Of a DNA stretch of 64,000 nucleotides, positions 34,210 through 47,082 are shown in pieces. The notes below the pieces were generated by a model. It had not been told where the DNA came from. It saw only the letters and a program-made list of their open reading frames with translations, and ran no database searches. Source of the DNA: Vitrella brassicaformis (taxonomy: Eukaryota > Sar > Vitrellaceae); assembly GCA_001179505.1 (NCBI GenBank), contig CDMY01000821.1:52546-116545 (forward strand), written 5' to 3'. The position numbers and the translations under genes were made by a program. Position 1 is the first letter of the stretch, and each line of letters opens with the position of its first letter.

Positions 34210-35049
34210 GAGATACACATGGACACACACACACGCACACACACACATATATGTATGTAGCATATGAGTGGCTGCATTGGATGCATACTGCTGTCCGCTT
34301 GCAGTGATGGGGAAGTTACGGGGCCAGGCAGCCAGGCAGACAGACAGACAGGCAGGCAGGCAGATGTGTCTCGATAGTTGATTGATCGCCTAGGCAGGGA
34401 AAGGGCTGCTGTGGCCGCTACGTGGGTGTTGTGTCTCTCACACACATTTGTTCTGCTCACATTTGCTGCACTGCACGTCTGTTTGAGTGAGTGAGTTGCG
34501 TGCACCGCGACTGACTGTCGGAGCGACACAGACCACACACACTCACACACACACACAAAAATACTGTCATCACTGCATGAGCAGTGGATGGATGCGTTGG
34601 GGCCCCTGTTTTTTTGCGGCATTTGTGTATGGGACAGTGTGTCTTTGATGTGTCTGTCGGCCTATGGCGTACAGCGTCATTCGTCGGCCTTGTTGATGTA
34701 ATGATGCAGAAAGCAATCAGCGGACTTGCCGACGTTCCCTTTCCGTCCATCCATCCATCCATCCATTCTCACTCAATCTCTCCTGAACACCCTATCGCGA
34801 TAGCCATGGCGACACAACCATCTCTCTCTCTCTGTATGTGTGTGGGTTTGTGCGTACGTATGCATGTGTCACGCCTTATGGCAAAAGAGAGCAAAGCCCT
34901 TCGACACACGGAAGACGACCAAGCGCGGTTCAGACAGACAGAGATGCAGAGAGGCAGCCAAGCGACTTAAAAGCTGTTCATGCGACGTATAGGTAGACTG
35001 AGGGCCCCCCAGCCAGCCAGCCAGCCAGGTAGGTAGGTAGGTAGGTAGG
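34210..35049. other. Intergenic, repeat-rich
   Basis: CAGACAGG/CAGG tetranucleotides (34327-34362), ATCC units (34747-34766), CCAGCCAGGTAGGTAGG (35008-35050). No coding signal. Confidence 0.45.
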
Positions 35050-36252
35050 CTAGAAGAAGCATGATGGACCTCGGCACGCCCGAAACTGGCCCTGCAGTGC
35101 GCGCACACACAGCCAAGAGAGATAGGACACACGCCATCACCTGAGCATGTGTCTCCTCCCTCATTGAAAGAGGCCTTCATTGAGGGTGTCAATGTCTCCC
35201 TCTCCCTTTGGTGCACACGTACGTGAGAGAAGAATCGACTGCGGCCCAGGTTGACGATGCCACCCGTATCTCCAAAACCGCTATTGCCGTATAGTCGCTT
35301 GGTATTGAAGTTGATGTTGCGACCTGGCGAGACACAACGACACGGCGACACACGTGAGTGATTGAGTGCCCGCCTGCCCGGCTGCTCATCCATCAATCCA
35401 TTCGCTCACCCGATCCCCGTGGGCCAAGGTTGTATTGAGCTCCCACGATGCTGGATCGGGCCTGCAGGAACCGGCCGCTGACGTCCGTGTTCACCGAATC
35501 TTCCCCCAGATCGGCTCCCTCCGGTGGGCGTTGGGTCACCTCCACCACTGCACAATAGCCGTCGGGCAGCGTGTCTTCGGCTGTGCAGCCCGCCTTGGCT
35601 GCCTGGATGAAGAGGAATGCGCTGTCGGCGTCGACGATCATATAGTCTCCGCCGAGAAAGGACAGCTGGATGGCGTTGGACTCCGTGTTGCGCGTGACCA
35701 TCTCCACCTTGTACATGCGCTCCAACAGCCCGCCATCGTTGGCCGGCAGGTTATCCAGGTAGACCGCATCGAACTGAGTGGATGGATGGATGGATGGATG
35801 GATGGAGGCACAGCCAGCCCTCACCCACTCCTCCTATGTGTCATGCGGTCAGCTTACGAGTTCAATCTCGGTGAGTGGTTTGTCGACCAGGTCAAAGGGG
35901 GTTACCACATCCACCTTCTGACGCACCTCTGCACACACACAGACAGCCATCCACACCCATTCCTCCATCCAACCCCCTCCCCCCACTTACGGACGACATA
36001 GTCCCCTGTCGGCGTGAGCAGCGCTCCGTGCTCCTCTGTCTTGGGGGCGTGTGCGGGGGATGCCACGTAGGGCAGGACAAACGGCACCAGCGCCAGTGTC
36101 ATGACGTAGAGGACCACCAGGACCACGATGAACACCTTGAGGACGGCATTGCTGTTCGCGGCTGCCTTTGGTGAGGGGGATGCCCTGGCGGGGGAGGATG
36201 GGTCAGATGTCGACGCCGCACCGGCACCCGCCTTCGACACGTCCGTCATCAT
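35050..36252 (-). CDS. Single-pass membrane protein, unknown
   Basis: Start ATG 36250-36252 (MTDVSKAGAG...), stop TAG 35050-35052. The N-terminal about 45 residues are Ala/Ser/Pro-rich. They are followed by a strong transmembrane segment (VFIVVLVVLYVMTLALVPFV) and a soluble C-terminal part. Exon joints check out: VVQVRQKVDVVTPFDLVDKP, then FDAVYLDNLPANDGGLLERM, GGDYMIVDADSAFLFIQAAK, DTLPDGYCAVVEVTQRPPEG, RFLQARSSIVGAQYNLGPRG and GRNINFNTKRLYGNSGFGDT. The last short exon is inferred (GQFRACRGPSC). The soluble part alternates short beta-type stretches and could be a beta-sandwich, but no family was recognised. The topology is probably a cytosolic N-terminus with a lumenal/extracellular C-terminus. 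Confidence 0.6.
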
Positions 36253-37279
36253 GGTTTGGGACGAAGTAGGGACGGAGCCAAAGGGGAAAAAAACGGTCGA
36301 AGTGCCGCGTAAACGATCGACTGCGACTCTTTGCAGATTGACATGCATTGCATGCAGGAGAGTCCTCCCAGATCAGTAGACGGAGTCAATGTCATAGATA
36401 CAAGGAGAGCGATAGACAAGGAGGACGGACTTCGCGACAAACAAGAAGGAGAGGAGAGAGCAACACACCCAGCCTGCGCATGTGTGTGGGTCATGTGCAG
36501 TGGACGGGGGCTCACGCAACCGCACATGGGTGGCGACATGAAGGCCATTACTGTGTTGGTGCGATAACCGGCTCTAGTGATCCATCGATCCATTCATCCT
36601 TACTACCTAGGACTTACTACCACACATCGACCGACTGCATCTCTCACTCAGGGACAGAGCTCGAGAGGGGGAGGGAGGCCATACACCATGACAACGCATG
36701 CACGCTGCCCTGCCTACGCGCCACCAAGCAAGCAATGTGCCGGTGGTGGGTGGGTGGGTGGATGGATGGATGGACAAGACTCGGGCAAGAGAGACAAATA
36801 TAGGATAATCGACAACCTGACTGACTGACTGACTCGCTGGCTCGGTGAAAAATGCCTCTCGCAGCACCTAGATGGGCACACAGGCAGGCAGGCAGGCAGG
36901 CAGGCAGACAGGGAGGCCGCTGCATGTGGCCGCATCTTCGGCACCCGACACCCGACAGCACACACACAGCTCTTGCCCCATTACGTCAGGAAAACTTGTG
37001 GACTGGCCGATACCCCCCACCAGAAAACACCCAGGAGAAAGAGACACAAACGAGGCCCCCGCCCGCCCGCCCGGCCGTTAAAATGGCAACAAGCAAAGAG
37101 CAAGCAAACACCAAAGAGGCCCCCTCTCTCAGAAGATGCAAAAATGTATGCCAGTGTGTGTGTATTGCACAGCCGAGCAAAGCAAAGAAGTGCCAGAAAG
37201 CTGAGCTAACCACAGGATGGTTAAGTAAAGAGCCGTTGGAGCCGGGGGAGCTCCGCTCGATAGACACATGGCGCGTTGG
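36253..37279. other. Intergenic between two minus-strand genes
   Basis: Holds the presumed promoter of the membrane-protein gene and the 3' end of the V-ATPase gene. Simple repeats: GGTGGGTG/GGAT (36746-36770), TGACTGAC (36818-36832), CAGGCAGG (36883-36905). Several open stretches exist but their translations are low-complexity. Confidence 0.4.
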
Positions 37280-40200
37280 TCATGCCTCCTGTGAGCCCAA
37301 TGTCAGGAGGTTCCTGTGGTTGTAGGGAATAAACCGGTACCCTTGCGCCTTGTAAAACTTGTTCTGGAACTCAACCCTGGAGACAGGCACCGCATGGCAT
37401 CGCATCATACACACCGATCGTGTGTGTAAGGTGTGTCTGTCTGTGTCCGTGTCCGTCCGGCGGGCTGACTGACCACTGCAGCCGAAGTGCGTGCAGGAAG
37501 CACTCGAGGACGTCCATGCACAGCAGCACGCCAAAAGTGATGCCCGCAAAGATCGCAAACGCCACAAACAGCTGAACGAATGGATGATGCCATCCATCAA
37601 AGATCGAGCCATCCAGCCATCCACTCACTCACTCCCTCACTCCTCAATGCCTTACTGCGATGGGTCTGACAAGGCTGTTTTCCATCTCGAGCACGCCGAG
37701 GATGGACTTCTCGAAGAACACCTACACACACATGCACACACACACACACACACAACACGCGAAACACACAACACACCTCCTCCATGTGTGTGTGTGCATG
37801 GGCATGGGCATGTTGGTTCGGCGGTCCTTACGAGTGCGAGTTGCTGGTGTGCGAGTGAGAGTGCCCACAGCCGTAGGTAGGAGGCCGTGTTGGACACCGT
37901 ACCCAAGACAAACTCTATCGTCTCGATCACCTGTCCAAACAACGACCAATCGACACACAATGCAATGCATGGATAGACCGACAGACCCATGGCGTGGCCA
38001 CTGACTTGGTGGATGAAGACCTCGCCAATCTCGAACTCCTCCTCGTGCTCATCCTGCACACACACACACACACACACACAACCATACACACACACAGACA
38101 CCTGTGCTGTGCGTGCACCCATAACATGCACACATGAACGAACGCATCCGGTACGTACGTACCTCCCCAGCGTAGCCCTCCTCCTCAGTGTCGACAGACC
38201 GACCTATTCCAATCCACACACACACACACACACACACAGACGATGCACACACTACGCCTGTCCGTCCGCATGCACTGCACACACGTCACGCGTGTGTGCG
38301 TACTCTGTGGGGGTGGTTTGTTGATGCTGTGGAGGCACCACAGGATCAGCGGCTTCGGGAACAACATCGTCGGCACCGTCAACACGCACACCAGGAGCAA
38401 CCACTGAATGCACTCAGTCAGTCAGTCAAACACACGCACACACGAATAAGCACAGCGGTGAATTGAATGAACGCAGCACATGTGAATGTATGTATCCATG
38501 GGTGGCCAGCGTAGCGTAGCGTACCGGTTGCAGCGTCTGCTGTCCGTCGAACATGACATCTGTGGGCTCCATGGGCTTCATCAACGCCCAGTTGATCATC
38601 AAATTGATGATCCTGTGGGACATACACGACACACGGCTCTCATGCCCCTGTCTGGTCTGCATGCATCACGTCAGGTCACATGACGAGACGGTTCCCTCAC
38701 TCCAGTCCACTGACTGACTGACCCCGGTTTGTTGTTTCCCTGTATTGGCGTGATCCACTTGAGGACAATGAGGAAGTCCATGTAGCCGAACATGCCAACC
38801 AGGAAGATGACCTGCGGAATGAACTCCAACAGGAAATCCAACGGCTTCCTGCAATGTAATGCAATGCAATGCAATGCAATCACACACAAACACACCATAC
38901 ACACGCACACGACGGGTGCCTCCCCTCCTCCTTCCGTGTGTTGTGTGTGTCTGGGGTGGGGTGGTGACACACGTGGCTGACTGATGAGTGAGTGATTGAC
39001 CTGTAGTGTATTGCATTGGCGCCCTTGAGGAAGACACCCAGGCCCATCTGAGTCACGCCAACCTGTCAGTCACAACGACCATCGACCAACACGTCTCGCC
39101 TTGATGCCTCGTTAGTTACGTCTCTCTCTCTACATGCTCTCTCTCCTTGTGTCGTCTGCTCACGAGGACGGCGAATTTCATCTTGAACGAGTTGGCGAAG
39201 AGCAGCTCGTTGGAGGCACCCTTCCACACGGGATCCTGAACACCCAGAGAGACAGAATGCAGGCGTGGATGGATCAAGAGTTGACGGCCGGCTGGCTGGC
39301 TGGCTGGCTGTCTCACCATGCCGAATGGGTACACGGTGCCGTCGGACACATACTGCACACACCACACACACACACACACAGACAGACAGACAGACAGACA
39401 GGTCACATGAGCGCCGCGTGTCGTGTCTGGCTTGCTCCATCTATCCATCCATTCTGCACGCAATGCAATGCATGCTGCCTCTTCCCTTCCTCAGCAGCGC
39501 TAGACTAATAGTCTGTCTCCACGGCATACAGCTCAGGATTCAAGTTTCGTATTATTACATCACGGAGGGAAGGCAGCCATGCACTGCCCGCGTATGGATG
39601 GATGTAGGCAGAGCAGATATGCACTCATTCACTGACTGACTGACTGACTCACCGTGTTGCCCACGGGTTTGAATCGAGAGCCGAAGAGGTTCAACGCGAT
39701 GGCGAAGAAGTCGTTGTACATGAAGCCTGCAATCACACACACATCGAGACACGTCATGTCAGGACGTACACACATACACACACCCGCGGGTCTCTCTCTC
39801 TCTCTCTCTCTCTGGCAGGGGATAGGGATCTCTGTCTGTCTGTCACTCACCGGCGTAGACAGCGAAGAAGCCCATCAGAGTGATCATATACCTACACACA
39901 CGAGACACACAAACGAACACTTTTTGCCCACACATCCTATCCTCTCCTCTGCGCGTGTGCCTGTCGACCTGCCCACCCGTCCCACACACCTGGCCGTCAG
40001 CGCCCCCTTCATTGTCTCGTCATCCTTCCACCGCTCCGCATTCAGCAACAGATACGAACCTGACACACACACACACACAGACAGTAGTACCATGTGCGTG
40101 TGTGTATCTGTGTATTTGTGTATGTGTTTTTACCTAGGAGTAGTATGCAGAGTCCGTGTCCGATGTCGCCGTACATGATGCCGAAGAGGAAGGGGAAGGT

Positions 40201-41062
40201 GATTATGGTGAACAGCGCAGGGTTGGCCTCCTGGTAGGACGGCACGCCGTACGTGTCCACCAACTCCTGTTGGTGGGCGAGGCGAACAACGAATCAATCG
40301 CACCCACCAGAATGACTGACTGACGTGGTTTGTGTGTCTATGTGTGTGTTTGTGTGTTGTGTGTGCGTGCCTGGAATGCGCCCGAGAACTCGGTGCGTCT
40401 GATAAATGTGGGCGGGGCCCTCTTGGGCTGCTGCTTGTCCATCAGCAGAAACGCACTCAGTTGCTGTCATACAGAGGGAGGGAGGCAGGGAGGGGAAAAG
40501 GCCATGTACACAGCCGCATCTGTGTGTGTGTGTGTCTATGTGTGTACTTGTTGGTTCGAGTGTTCAATGAGTATGTTTCTGATGCTGTCCTCCTCTAGCT
40601 CTGGGTACCAGCAGTTGGCCCGCAACGTGATGTCGCCTGAATACACACACACACACACACGTGTCCGTGTGGACGGACAGACACGTGCTCTGCTCTGCTC
40701 TGCTGTCCTGTGTGTGTGTGTACCTTCCTTACCTTCGAACATGTTGAGTGTGATGTAGATGGCCTTCTCCTTGATGCAGAACAGCCGCCACTCCTCTATC
40801 AGACTGTTGCCACCCTCCTAAACCAACCAACCAACCAACCAACGAACGCACAGTCACACACATGACATGCCATGCAGGGAGGCAGGCCCCATTAATTAGC
40901 TAGCTAGCTAGGTGGGTGGCGTGGATGTGTGAGGGATGTGCGGATGGATGGATGGACTGTATGGTGACTGACTGACCACAGGTTCGAGTAGTGTGGCGAT
41001 TTGGTCCCTCATGTGCTTCTCAAACGCCTCCAACGCCTGCAATGGGGCAGTAGCAGCAGCAC

Positions 41063-41097
<35 letters not shown>

Positions 41098-43129
41098 TGG
41101 ATCGACAGACTCCCTTCCTGCCTGGCTGGCTGGCTGCCTCTACGTGTGTCCTTCCTGAGTCTGTTGCTTGCCTTTGATGTTTCCTCGAGGTTGAGTGCCG
41201 TCTCGTTGAGCTCTCGCTGCAACTCCATGATCGAACCGGGACTGCAGTCAGTCACACATCAGATGCATCACATGCACGACACGACAAAGGCACAGGTAGG
41301 CATATATTTGCCCATCGGTGGCGTGGGTGGGGTGTGTTCCCCCCGTGCAGTGCACGTGTTGTGTTGATGTGTTGTTAGGGTAGGGAACGCACATGGTGTA
41401 CATGCTGACGCCGAACGCGGCACAGATCTTCTTGATCTTCTCAAACATGGCGCTCGTCGTCGAACCCTTCATTTCATCATCATCAACACACACACACACA
41501 CACAGGGACATGGTATGATGGATGCATCGATGTCTTGACCCACTCCCTCCCTCCCACACAGTGACGCACAGCCGTACGTCCGTACCAGGAAGTAGACGAT
41601 GAAGACGCTCTTGGCGACCTCCTTGCCCGACTTGGCGTCGACCAGCTTCTCAGCGATGGGCGTGAACGACACGTAGGTGTTGCCGCGCGACGCTCGGAAC
41701 AACGTACGCGCAAACCTCTCCTGGTCTGCCAGCAGTATCACACCCGCTACGTTGCTGCAGTGCGGTGCAGTGGGTGTCACACAAACAGCATAACAACACA
41801 CACACCAGATACACACGCGTGCCCTCACTGTGGTGTGTGTTGTTATGGTGTGAGCGTGTGTGATCTGACTTGGCCATGTCTATGGTGGTCTGTCCGCCGC
41901 CGCCCTCCTCGAGCAGCGGCTCCCTCCCCCGGTCGCCGAATGTGTCTGAAGCGCGTCGCACCGCCTGGACGTCGGCCGGCCGGGGGCTGTCGAACATGGC
42001 CTGCGCTACCAACAACACCTGACGCCACTCAGTCTGAGTGAGGCACGGAGGGAGGGGAGCCAACAACACACACACCACACGGACAGACAGACAGGTACGT
42101 GCACATGACATTGGGGGAGTGTGTGGAGGAATGAATGGTGTTGATGGGATAGTCGCACGGTACCATACCACGCTGTTTCTTTGTTCGGTAAGTTCCTGGT
42201 TGTTGTCGCGGAACTTGACAAACTGCTCGTACAGCTTCTTCAAAGACTCCTACAGTGTGTGTATCAATCAGCATAGCATATGCGCCAGTCAGTCAGCGAA
42301 TGAGTGAGTGTGTGCCCCTCATCCATCCCCTCCCCTCACTCACCTCGACTTTGTCAAGTTGGTACTCGTGGTCGTGCGATAGGAACTCGTCGAACTTGTT
42401 GCGCAGAACCGGGCCACCATGCCGACCCGTCTCCTCATACAGAAACCTGCACGTCCACCGCACAGACACACACGTTCACACCACACACACACGCAGTGCA
42501 GTGCAGTGCAGGTCGGTCGATGTGGGCTGTGGTGTGCTGTGCTGCCACATGACATGTGTGGTGTGCGTGGAGGTGACGTGGTGCATATGGATTGACCCCA
42601 TATCTTTTTATGCATACCTGAGGATGCGTTCCATTTCCTCAAGCCTCTGCACATACTTCTTGTAGGGCCGCTGCATCGAATGGGCGTTCATCTGACATGA
42701 CAGCACAGCACACACAGCACAACGGACAGACCAGACAGACAAACAGACGCAGAAAAGACAACCACACAAATACACACATGAATTCAGTACACCCATGGCA
42801 TGGATGGACTGGACACGTGTGTGGTTGTGTGTGTGTGTGTGTCTGTCAGTGAGTGTGTGTGTGCCACATCTCTTTGTCTGTCTGTCTGTCTGTCTGTCTG
42901 TGATTCACTCCTCACGTCGACAAACTGCATGTTGGCTTTGCGGCCGAGGATGTCGATGAAGGCCCGTGCACGCTCCGACGGCAGCACCAGCGTGCCGTGC
43001 TTCATCGTCTGGTGGCAAACACACACAACAAGCACAACACAACACGACACATCAACCAGTGACACTGCAACCAGCCATCACCATTGATAGCATCGCCAAG
43101 CTGCTCACCTCTGATCGCAGGAGCCCCAT
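37280..43129 (-). CDS. V-type proton ATPase subunit a (116 kDa)
   Basis: Membrane subunit of the V0 sector that provides the proton half-channels of the vacuolar ATPase. Start ATG 43127-43129 (MGLLRSE), stop at 37280-37282 after LLTLGSQEA. About 28 exons. The N-terminal cytosolic half contains [33 protein letters not shown] and [20 protein letters not shown] (with GNTYVSF next). The middle has [20 protein letters not shown] followed by [10 protein letters not shown], the best-conserved phrase of the family. The C-terminal membrane half includes [20 protein letters not shown], then [12 protein letters not shown] and [17 protein letters not shown], whose arginine is the essential proton-path residue. 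The terminal phrase [15 protein letters not shown] is also typical. All expected regions are present, so it should be functional. It faces the RlmN-like gene head to head. Confidence 0.95.
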
Positions 43130-43415
43130 GTCGGCTGGCCTGGGTCACAGGAACGATGCAAACGCCACAACCGACCCCCCTTGGCTACCCCTCCCTTAAA
43201 CCAAGCCCGAAGATGACACCAAGTGAATGACTCAACGCCGATGGCGAACGAAGGGCAGTGCTTTCAGTCAGAAGTGCTGTTGTCGTGTGTTCACGGCCCT
43301 CGGAAGCTCATTTGAGCGCCCTGACGTCTGGCGATCATGCGAGCCACAATTGCGAGCTTGTAGTCTTTCCAAGAAGACAGACAAAAGAAAGGCTGACAAA
43401 AGCGCTGACAAAGTG
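43130..43415. promoter_or_regulatory. Divergent promoter interval (V-ATPase a / RlmN-like)
   Basis: Between ATG 43129 (minus) and ATG 43416 (plus). It contains TGCGAGCTTG at 43351-43360, a partial match to the 12-mer seen at 20992, 22779 and 1590. If the upstream in-frame ATG at 43227 is used, the interval shrinks to 97 bp and the element would be coding. Confidence 0.4.
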
Positions 43416-45757
43416 ATGGCGAGCACCGCCACAACTCGTAAGCGAGGAAAGAAGAGCTATGCATGATCTCGTCTGTGTCCCGTCTGGAGCATCACGAGGC
43501 CTCCCAGCAGCTGATGACGACTCTGCGCGTGTGTGTGTTTGTGTTCAGGTCGCAAGAGTCTCCATCCGCTGCCCATCCTTGATGAAACCGCCCTCCTGGA
43601 GGTAACGAACGGAACAAGAAAGGACAACCGAGAGGTGCAGACAACGCGTTGTTCCTGCGTGTCCTTTTTTTAGGCATTCTCGGCAGAAGGCGTCAAGGAG
43701 CGCCATGCGCACACCATCTGGCGGCACGTGGTGCAGCAGCGGGAGGCTCTCGACTCCATCCACGACAAGGTCAACATCCCACACAAGGCGCACGACATCA
43801 TCACAACGCGATTCGCACGCACCACCTCGCGCGTTGTCGAACGATCCGACTCATCCGGTATACGTGTACACACGCACCGCCAGACAGTGCCGGCCGAGAG
43901 ATGCATCTTGTGCGTGTGTGTGTGTGTGTGTGAATGTCCACCATAGACGGTTCGACAACCAAGCTGTTGATAGAGCTGCAGGACGGGCGGCGCATTGAGA
44001 CTGTCATCATGCGATACGGCCACGTGCAGCTGAGGTCCTTCCCAGAGCAGCTGCAGCTGCGGCGCGACGACGGGTCTGTGGAGTTCCGGTCGTCCAGAAG
44101 GGCCACCGTCTGCATATCCTCTCAAGTCGGCTGCCAAATGGGATGCACCTTCTGGTACGAGGAGAACGGACCGATAGACAGACAGACGTTGGTTGACCCA
44201 CACGCCGGCCATGCAGCAATGCAATGGTGGTGTGTCTTGTGTTGTGGTGTGTTGTGGTGTGTTGTGGTGTGTTGTGTGTTTTGTGAATCCGTTCATTCGT
44301 TGATTCAGTGCGACGGGTACGATGGGTCTGTTGTCGAATTTGACGTCTGGTGAGATCCTGGAGCAGCTCTACCACGCAAACGGGGTCGAAAGGATACGGA
44401 ACGTCGTCTTCATGGGGTAAGCAAGGGAAGGACACTACACTCTGACAGAAGATACAATACACACTTGGATGGATGGATGGATGGCCTCTTCTCCTTGTGT
44501 GCTTGATCGGATCGATCAGGATGGGAGGTACGCACCGCAGAGCTGCTGTCCTGTCCTGTCCATGCACTCACTCATCGCCACGACACACCATGTTCGTCGT
44601 GACACGTGCTGTGCTGTGCTGTGCTGTTGCCTTGCTTGTTTGCCCCCCGCAGAGCCTCTAGACAACTACGAGGAGGTGCTCAAGGCCATCCGTGCCATGA
44701 CGGATGCGCGGCGATTCAACCTCTCCCCCACACGCATCTCCATCTCTACCGTGGGCGTCGTCAAAAGACTCAGACAACTCGCCACTGACGCACCAGGTAG
44801 GTACAGTCACTTACACGCACCATGTGACGTGACACACACCTATACTCACATGGGATGCACATCCCATGTGTGTGTATGCTATGTTATGTGCAGGTGTGTC
44901 CCTTGCTTTGTCGCTGCACGCGCCCACGCAGGAGTTGCGGAGCGTGATAGTGCCGACCTCCAAGGCATGGCCGCTCGAGCGGATCCTCGAGGCCACGGAC
45001 CACTTCATCCGGTCTTCCAAGAAGCTCTCGTCACGATATCACAAAAACCAGGTCGGTGAGGGGATGCATACAAAGCTTGTGCTCTCAGGGTAAGGGCACG
45101 CTTTGATATATGGAAACTTGATTGGGTTGTGTCATTGTCATTGTGTGTGTCAGGCTGTGACGATGGAGTACGTGTTGATATCGGGGGTCAACTCATCGGA
45201 GGAGACCGCACACCAACTCGGCAAGCTGCTCCAGCCGAGGAAAGACGGTCAGAGCCTCAGCACAGCACAGGCAGACCGACACACGAACCGAAACGGAGAG
45301 ACGTCTGTGTCTTGTCTGTCTATGTGCGTGTGCAGATGTGTGTCTGAATGTGATCCCCTACAACCCCACCGACGTGCCCTTCGACTACCAGCCGCCGTCA
45401 GCCAGCGAGACCGAGGCGTTCGGCAGCATCGTACGCTCCCACGGCATTACCGTCACCGTCAGACAAGAGCTCGGACAGGACATCGCGTCTGCATGTGGGC
45501 AGCTGGTCGTGACGCGAGAGAAGGACAGGGCCGATGCGCCGACGTCGGCGGACATCGAGCAGGCATCTGTTGCTCGGAGCGAGAGTCGGTGGCACACGAC
45601 GCAGTTTCGCCGATGGATGACACCCACTCGGCAATTGATTAAGAGGGAGAGGGGTGTAGGTGCGCTGAGATGGGGAGTGCTAGGCCTTTCGGTTGCGTGT
45701 TGCGCTGCACTTGCTGTCGGCATGGTGGTGATGAGACAAAGGCGGACAGTCAGATAG
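43227..45757 (+). CDS. RlmN-type radical-SAM rRNA/tRNA adenine C2-methyltransferase, membrane-anchored
   Basis: Family enzymes methylate C2 of A2503 in 23S rRNA and A37 in some tRNAs. In eukaryotes they usually act in organelles. Two in-frame starts are possible. ATG 43227 gives a basic, Ser/Arg/Cys-rich leader that could target an organelle. ATG 43416 gives MASTATT. Exon joints give LPILDETALLEAFSAEGVKE, IWRHVVQQ, then the 4Fe-4S motif CQMGCTFC, whose last Cys is split by an intron (next exon ATGTMGL). Further motifs are VVFMGMGEPLDNYEEVLKAI, RISISTVGVVKRL, LALSLHAPTQELR, NVIPYNP and IASACGQL, whose Cys is the second catalytic cysteine. All catalytic residues are therefore present. After the enzyme comes a basic region and a 20-residue hydrophobic stretch (about 45673-45735) ending MRQRRTVR, a tail-anchor-like addition not normal for RlmN. 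Stop TAG 45755-45757. Confidence 0.9.
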
Positions 45758-46152
45758 CTAGTGGGAGGAGAACTGACTGACCGCCGGCGCCTTCTCGCGT
45801 TGAGGTGCATTGGGTGCGGATGGAATGGATGAGTTGTGGAACTGTGAGATGTGTGTGCATGAATAAATGTGACTGACATGGAAAGGGCGAAGCCATGGAT
45901 GCCGCATGGAAAGGGCGAAGCCATGGATGCCGCACCGCGCCAGTGATATTGCTAAGCTCCAACTTGAAGGCCCTCCGTTTCGTTTCCCCTCATGCCATGC
46001 ACGGGGATGAGAACTCGCTGGAGGAATGATCTGTGCTGGAGATGCGAAAGGAAGAGGGGAGGAAGAGCGCCTCAAGTGAAACAAAAAGCTCGCACACATT
46101 TCGTGAAACTGCTCGCGAAGCCGCGAAGAAGAAGCAACCACCGTCGGCCACC
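45758..46152. other. Intergenic; upstream region of uS12 gene
   Basis: Contains two tandem copies of a 27-bp unit starting CATGGAAAGGGCGAAGCC (45878-45904, 45905-45931) and GCTAAGCTC at 45951-45959 (reverse of GAGCTTAGC). No gene was seen. It probably includes the 5' UTR and promoter of the ribosomal protein gene. Confidence 0.5.
45878..45931. repeat. Two 27-bp tandem units
   Basis: Perfect duplication, units at 45878 and 45905, each starting CATGGAAAGGGCGAAGCC. Just downstream of the RlmN-like stop. Confidence 0.9.
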
Positions 46153-47082
46153 ATGGGTTCAGGTGAGGAGGAGGAAGCACCAGCGACACAAAGACACGAC
46201 AGATCCCGACAATCCGTGACGCCACGGATGACCTCTCCGCTGTTTGTCTGTCCCCGGTGTGGTTGTGTGTTCAGGCAAGCCTCACGGAATATTGGCGGCG
46301 CGTAAGCTGGTCAACCGCCGCAAGCGTGAACTGTAAGCACACCGCATCCCTCTCGTCACCGGGAGGGCGAGGGGAGGGGGGACAGACAGACCGGTGTGGA
46401 CGTTCCCTCCTCTCTGTGTGTCGTCTGTGGTTGTGTGTGTGGCGGTGTAGATGGGCTGACAAGCAATACAAGCTTGCGAACCTCGGCACTCGGTGGAAGG
46501 CCAATCCCTTCGGCGGCACTTCACACGCCAAGGGCATCGTCGTCGAGCGAGTCGGCATCGAGGCCAAACAGGTGGGTGCGGTGCTGACACACCGTCCACA
46601 CACAAAGGACGACACGACACGCGGCTGTCCTCATGTCCACGTGTGTGGCGGCGCCTGCCTGCTTGTCTATGTCTGTGTGGATGTGCGTGTGTGCGTGCAG
46701 CCGAACTCTGCCATTCGTAAGTCTGTTCGCGTGCAGCTGATCAAGAACGGCAAGAAGATCACCGCCTTCGTCCCCAGGGACGGCTGCCTCAACTTCATCG
46801 ACGAAAACGACGAGGTCACAAAACACACCCGCAGGCCAACACACAACACACAACCCAACCACACGGTTGGTTCTTTTGTGGGTCTGTCTGGTGATGTATG
46901 TGTGTGTGTTGCGTGCGTGTGGTGTTATGGTGTATGAGGACACACAGGTGTTGGTTGCCGGCCTTGGTCGCAGCGGTCACTCTGTGGGCGATTTGCCGGG
47001 TGTGCGTTTCAAGGTCGTCAAGGTGTCGGGCGTGTCGCTGCTCGCACTCTTCAAGGAGAAGAAGGAGAAGCCGAGGTCATAG
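46153..47082 (+). CDS. RPS23: 40S ribosomal protein S23 (uS12)
   Basis: Universal small-subunit protein at the decoding centre. The first exon carries only ten coding nucleotides (ATG 46153, MGS plus one base) before a GTGAGG donor. Joined exons read [40 protein letters not shown] (with [20 protein letters not shown] after it), then the signature [20 protein letters not shown], and [20 protein letters not shown], ending [17 protein letters not shown] and TAG 47080-47082. The conserved PNSA loop is intact (its proline is hydroxylated in other eukaryotes). Length is about 143 residues, as expected. Four introns. Confidence 0.97.
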
